NCBI GenBank assembly: GCA_030642325.1
Contig: DAOWNY010000060.1
Coordinates: 1-9,428 of the forward strand
DNA from: Deltaproteobacteria bacterium
GTDB lineage: Bacteria; Desulfobacterota; DAOWNY01
Direction of reading: 5' to 3'
DNA: 9,428 bases
The position numbers and the translations under genes were made by a program. The notes beneath the pieces were generated by a model. The model was not told where the DNA came from. It made no database searches and worked only from the letters and a program-made list of their open reading frames with translations. Within the stretch, counting starts at the first letter, position 1; every line of letters begins with the position of its first letter. This document shows positions 6,351-9,428 of the stretch, one piece after another.

Positions 6351-7415
6351 CTATTTTTCATAAACTTCAGCCAAGCCGGGTGCTCGGCTTAAAATAAAAT
6401 CCCCAAATCCTGAAGAAAATACTGCCTTGCCTTTTTTGTCGACGATCATCCCTTGCACCTCCGGCAGGGCTTCAATTAGTTTGATTCCTCTCGCCGGCCC
6501 TAAAACGAAAACAGCGGTGGACAAGGTATCGGCGGTAGTTGCGTCACTTGCCACTATACTGGAACTTGAACAACTCATCGCCGGATATCCGGTACCGGGA
6601 TTCAGGATATGGTGATAGCGAACCCCATCCTGCATAAAATATTTTTCATAATCCCCCGAGGTGGTAATTGATTTATTCGTTAGACCCAGGGTAATATATA
6701 TCTTTGTCCGGTCTCTCGGAGACTGGATTCCAACCTTCCACGGTTCGAAACCCTTGTTGCCTCTGACGGTCAAGTCGCCCCCAGCGTTGATAATAAAATT
6801 TTTGATTTTGTTTTGCTCCAATATCCTTACCCCATTGTCCACTATAAAACCCTTGGCAATACCCCCCAAATCAATTTCCATTCCTTTTTCGGCAAGGAAA
6901 ACCCTTGAATTTTTTTCATCCACCATTACCTTGCGATAGTCCACCAATTTGAGTAACATGTCTATCTTTTTTTTATCGGGTACAGTAGCCCCTTCACGAA
7001 AATCCCATATTTCTCCCAAAATCCCCACGGTAATATCAAAGCTTCCCCCGGTTATCTCAGAAATCTCTCCTGCCTTTTGAATAATATCAATCAATTCCGG
7101 GTCAACAGTTACCCACGCGATTCCCGCATTCTTATTTATTAAAGAAACTTCGCTTCCGGGAATAAACTTACTCAATTTATTTTCAACCTTTTTCATCTCC
7201 TGGAATGCCCGGATTATCGCTTTATTAATTCTTTTTTCATTTTTTCCCAGGACGGTTATTTCCACGTAGGTGCCCATTAAGAGCTGGGTGCGTTTAACCG
7301 TTTTTATCCGATTCAGGCAGAGAAGGTGAAATGAAAAAAGGGTTACCACCAATAAGATAGTAACCCCCAAAATTGAAACTATTAACCATTTTTTTGAATT
7401 ATTTTGATGTATCAA
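6351..7415 (-). CDS. apbE: FAD:protein FMN transferase
   Basis: ApbE takes FMN from FAD and links it through a phosphoester to threonine in target proteins such as RnfG and RnfD, acting outside the cytoplasmic membrane. The sequence has a basic start and one hydrophobic segment (about 10-33), so it is probably membrane anchored or exported. A cysteine at 33 follows HLL, a poor lipobox. Family blocks are MGTYVEITV (47-55), GGSFDITVG (123-131), DLGGIAKGF (182-190), NAGGDLTVRG (210-219), TTSGDYEKYF (251-260), HHILNPGTGYPA (268-279) and SDATTADTLSTAVFVLG (290-306), the last with Mg2+-binding residues. The 354-residue length is normal. The start is TTG at 7413-7415 with only a weak ribosome site; no ATG or GTG was found nearby, and the TTG preserves the membrane segment. 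It lies 52 bp after rnfE, whose complex contains its expected substrates. Confidence 0.95.
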   Translation of the reverse strand: MIHQNNSKKWLIVSILGVTILLVVTLFSFHLLCLNRIKTVKRTQLLMGTYVEITVLGKNEKRINKAIIRAFQEMKKVENKLSKFIPGSEVSLINKNAGIAWVTVDPELIDIIQKAGEISEITGGSFDITVGILGEIWDFREGATVPDKKKIDMLLKLVDYRKVMVDEKNSRVFLAEKGMEIDLGGIAKGFIVDNGVRILEQNKIKNFIINAGGDLTVRGNKGFEPWKVGIQSPRDRTKIYITLGLTNKSITTSGDYEKYFMQDGVRYHHILNPGTGYPAMSCSSSSIVASDATTADTLSTAVFVLGPARGIKLIEALPEVQGMIVDKKGKAVFSSGFGDFILSRAPGLAEVYEK

Positions 7416-7467
7416 TGCGTTTAAAACACCAGGTAATGAATATTGTAAAACCAGGCCGGATATTTTA

Positions 7468-8064
7468 TTAACGGCCCAGCCTTTCCTCGATTTTATTGAT
7501 TGCCCCCAGTAAAAAACCGAGAGTAATAAATGCCCCGGGGGGAAGAATCATTATCAAGAGAGGGAAATAACCTGTTCCAAAAACGGACAGGCCAAAGATG
7601 GTCCCGTTGCCTAAAATTTCCCGGATGGTCCCCAGAATAAATAAGGAGGCGGTGAAACCGAGTCCCATGCCCAATCCGTCCACTATGGCAAAAATGGTAG
7701 GATTTTTTGAAGCAAAGGCCTCTGCGCGGCCCAGGATGATACAATTGACCACAATTAAAGGAATGAACAAACCAAGAGTTTTATGGATCTGATGAAAAAA
7801 ACCGTTCATGATAAGATCAACCATGGTAACAAAAGTGGCGATTATCACGATGAAGGTAGGGATCCTTATCTTGGCCGGGATCAGATTCCTGATTAACGAA
7901 ATGACCAGATTGGAGCAGACCAAAACAGAAGCGGTTGCCAGTCCCATTCCAATTCCATTGATGGCAGTAGTAGTGACCGCCAGAGCAGGACACATCCCCA
8001 ATGTCAGCCTGAAAAGGGGATTTTCACTCCAAAATCCCTTCAGAAGTTCCTGCTGAATCTTCAA
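7468..8064 (-). CDS. rnfE: Rnf complex subunit RnfE
   Basis: RnfE is an integral membrane subunit of the Rnf ferredoxin:NAD+ oxidoreductase. With RnfA it forms the membrane core that carries a [2Fe-2S] cluster and takes part in Na+ or H+ movement. The 198 residues contain about six hydrophobic segments and the family blocks NPLFRLTLGMCPALAVT (15-31), IPTFIVIIATFVT (68-80) and VVNCIILGRAEAFA (105-118). C25 and C108 sit at the positions expected to ligate the intramembrane cluster. The start is TTG at 8062-8064, supported by GGGGGAG 6 nt upstream; the first ATG (residue 24) would remove conserved sequence. The gene overlaps the 3' end of rnfG by 41 bp. An RnfE homologue (NqrD) exists in Nqr, but the neighbouring subunits favour Rnf. 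Confidence 0.95.
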   Translation of the reverse strand: MKIQQELLKGFWSENPLFRLTLGMCPALAVTTTAINGIGMGLATASVLVCSNLVISLIRNLIPAKIRIPTFIVIIATFVTMVDLIMNGFFHQIHKTLGLFIPLIVVNCIILGRAEAFASKNPTIFAIVDGLGMGLGFTASLFILGTIREILGNGTIFGLSVFGTGYFPLLIMILPPGAFITLGFLLGAINKIEERLGR

Positions 8065-8671
8065 TAACCTCTCCCCCGATTATCCTATCTGTAATTTTTT
8101 CTTTATTGAGCCGGTAAAACAAGAGTCCGGCTTTTACCGCCTTTATTACTGCCCGGGGAGAAATGGTAGCCCCGGTAATCTGGTCGATGTCTCCCCCGTC
8201 TTTTTTGACCATCCAGCGGGAATTATCCAGATTTTTCCCCTTCAACTGATCTTTAAATTGATAGCCAACAATTTTTGATCCTAAACCGGGGGTTTCTCCA
8301 TGGGCCAAGATCTCCACCCCGGTAACCGTTCCTTTTGGGGTAATTCCCACCATGATTTCGATATCTCCGCTGTAACCTTCATGGGAGATTACCGGAAAGG
8401 CGACCCCGGTAATTTTTCCCTCGGTTTTTGCTCTATAAAAGTACGTTTTAGTTGCTTCTCCCTTCCGATTTGTACCGGTGGAAAGCTCCACAAAATCCTG
8501 ATCCGGCTCATTGTCGTAAGCCGGTAAAACTCCCTTTATGGCCCTGATTTTTTCCAGCCTTTTCTGAAAAGCGATGGGTCCATCCGTCAAGTCATCAACT
8601 GCCGCCAGCATTATGGCGGAAATGATGGTTACAATGGTAAGAAGGATGGTCAGGCGTAACATCTCCCGCAC
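8024..8671 (-). CDS. rnfG: Rnf complex subunit RnfG (FMN-carrying)
   Basis: RnfG is a flavoprotein anchored by one N-terminal membrane helix (about 7-24), with its domain on the outer face of the membrane, where it passes electrons within the Rnf complex. The FMN domain (about 85-185) has HGETPGLGSK (124-133) and the attachment motif DQITGAT (163-169), which fits D-x-x-(S/T)-G-A-T with T169 (codon 8165-8167) as the FMN-bearing threonine. Length 215 is normal; the last 25 residues are a charged tail. The start is GTG at 8669-8671, preceded by AGAGGTGA (8675-8682); an ATG three codons further in is possible but more distant from the site. It lies 27 bp after rnfD and overlaps rnfE by 41 bp, so coordinated translation of G and E is likely. 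Confidence 0.95.
   Translation of the reverse strand: MREMLRLTILLTIVTIISAIMLAAVDDLTDGPIAFQKRLEKIRAIKGVLPAYDNEPDQDFVELSTGTNRKGEATKTYFYRAKTEGKITGVAFPVISHEGYSGDIEIMVGITPKGTVTGVEILAHGETPGLGSKIVGYQFKDQLKGKNLDNSRWMVKKDGGDIDQITGATISPRAVIKAVKAGLLFYRLNKEKITDRIIGGEVIEDSAGTSEGILE
8068..8077 (-). promoter_or_regulatory. Ribosome site deciding the TTG start of rnfE
   Basis: The minus strand reads GGGGGAGAGG inside the end of rnfG, with GGGGGAG 6 nt before the TTG at 8062-8064. This supports initiation at TTG, since no ATG or GTG suits the conserved N-terminus. Confidence 0.65.
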
Positions 8672-8674
8672 GTT

Positions 8675-8682
8675 TCACCTCT
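8675..8682 (-). promoter_or_regulatory. Ribosome site deciding the GTG start of rnfG
   Basis: The minus strand reads AGAGGTGA. Its AGAGG core lies 6 nt before the GTG at 8669-8671 and 15 nt before the internal ATG, which favours GTG. Confidence 0.6.
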
Positions 8683-8698
8683 ATTAAGCCTAACAAAT

Positions 8699-9428
8699 TT
8701 AAGAAATATTCTTTTTTGTCCGTGCCCCGAATATCTTCGGTTTTGTAAAACGGTCAATCAAGGGGGTGGCCGCGTTCATAAACAGAATTGAAAAAGAAAC
8801 CCCTTCCGGATAGCCCCCGAACAACCGGATAGTAATGGTAACTAATCCGCAACCCAAACCGAATATCAACATCCCCTTTCTCGTCAGGGGGGTAGTTACC
8901 AGATCGGTTGCCATAAAGAAAGCCCCCAGGATTAAGCCTCCGGTGCAAAGATGAAAGATGGGGCTTAAAAACCTGGTGGGATCAATTAACCAAAATATTC
9001 CACTTATGATCATTACCGAACCGATAAAAGATAAGGGGATAAGCCAGCCGATATAACCCCGATACAAAAGGTAGGCCGCTCCGATCAGAAGGGCAATCAT
9101 CGACACTTCCCCCAGGCTGCCACCCACATTGCCGATAAAAAAGTCGAATAAATCACTGGAGGAAAATTCGGGCACCCGGCCGGTCAATAACAGTTGAAGC
9201 TTCATTTCCCCCAAGGGGGTTGCCCGGGTTACTGCGTCCATTTTATTTAAGAACATGGGCGAAGGCATTGCCCAGCTTGTCATCTGCACCGGAAATGAGA
9301 TAAGAAGGAATACCCGTCCTACCAGGGCCGGGTTGAAGGGGTTGTATCCCAGTCCTCCGTAAACCTGTTTTCCAAGAATTATCGCTACCACCGCCCCGAT
9401 CGTCACCATCCACCATGGAGAGGTGGGA
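8699..9428 (-). CDS. rnfD: Rnf complex subunit RnfD, N-terminus beyond the window
   Basis: RnfD is a multi-spanning membrane subunit of Rnf, homologous to NqrB, that carries covalent FMN and belongs to the ion-translocating part. The frame stays open through the right edge, adding PTSPWW before the internal methionine at 9407-9409; that methionine is therefore not the start. About 242 C-terminal residues are visible; relatives have roughly 310-350, so some 70-110 are missing. Family features are GGLGYNPFNPALVGRVFLL (codons about 9355-9299), several hydrophobic helices, and the flavin motif DAVTRAT, where the final threonine (codon 9218-9220) is the predicted FMN site. An Arg stands where Gly or Ser is more usual in this motif. 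It is followed by rnfG after 27 bp, presumably in one operon with rnfC upstream. Confidence 0.93.
   Translation of the reverse strand, partial: PTSPWWMVTIGAVVAIILGKQVYGGLGYNPFNPALVGRVFLLISFPVQMTSWAMPSPMFLNKMDAVTRATPLGEMKLQLLLTGRVPEFSSSDLFDFFIGNVGGSLGEVSMIALLIGAAYLLYRGYIGWLIPLSFIGSVMIISGIFWLIDPTRFLSPIFHLCTGGLILGAFFMATDLVTTPLTRKGMLIFGLGCGLVTITIRLFGGYPEGVSFSILFMNAATPLIDRFTKPKIFGARTKKNIS

Noticed and set aside
5947..6363. 138-codon open frame on the plus strand reaching into the intergenic gap
   Set aside because: It is mostly antisense to the DUF21 domain with low-complexity composition and no domain signature; no supporting ribosome site was recognised.
6351..7415. ApbE as a lipoprotein
   Set aside because: C33 follows HLL, with Leu rather than a small residue at -1, so the lipobox is not convincing; an uncleaved anchor is as likely.
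1..9428. CRISPR array, tRNA, rRNA or insertion sequence
   Set aside because: No regularly spaced repeats, cloverleaf-like segments or transposase-like reading frames were seen.

Overview
The window reads as a stretch of chromosome from an anaerobic bacterium, and every convincing gene lies on the minus strand. The main clue is an Rnf-type ferredoxin:NAD+ oxidoreductase cluster. Base composition is moderate (roughly mid-40s % GC by eye). Shine-Dalgarno sites are purine-rich, several starts are probably TTG or GTG, and the accessory set is a YuxH-like EAL-HDOD protein, a MOFRL glycerate kinase and a CNNM/CorC protein. Together these suggest a Firmicute (Clostridia-like) or another deep anaerobic lineage, but nothing here fixes the taxon.

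Reading in the direction of transcription (right to left), the right end carries the 3' part of rnfD (cut by the window edge), then rnfG, rnfE and apbE (about 9428-6351). RnfD and RnfG carry covalent-FMN attachment motifs, and ApbE is the transferase that installs FMN on such threonines. The redox pump and its maturation enzyme are therefore encoded together. rnfA and rnfB do not follow rnfE; if present they must lie upstream of the visible part or elsewhere.

Next comes a two-gene unit, a DUF21/CBS/CorC-type membrane protein and a glycerate 2-kinase (6266-3659), separated by 13 bp with the ribosome site of the second gene overlapping the stop of the first. The 84-bp gap upstream of this unit holds a nested inverted repeat and a 13-bp palindrome.

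After a very AT-rich 114-bp intergenic region with a TTGACA-type promoter candidate comes a Fic-domain protein followed closely by a mannosyl/glucosyl-3-phosphoglycerate phosphatase-like HAD enzyme (3544-1533). The phosphatase makes glycosylglycerates and the glycerate kinase would consume glycerate released from them, so the two may touch the same compatible-solute metabolism. No synthase is visible to prove it.

The last gene is an EAL-HDOD signalling protein (1451-240). The left 239 bp has no gene; it contains an inverted repeat and, at the very edge, what may be half of a terminator.

Overall this is mostly ordinary metabolic and signalling sequence. I see no clear new system. The points most worth checking are the altered inhibitory motif of the Fic protein, the Rnf gene order, the phosphatase/glycerate kinase proximity and the repeat structure upstream of the CorC-like gene.
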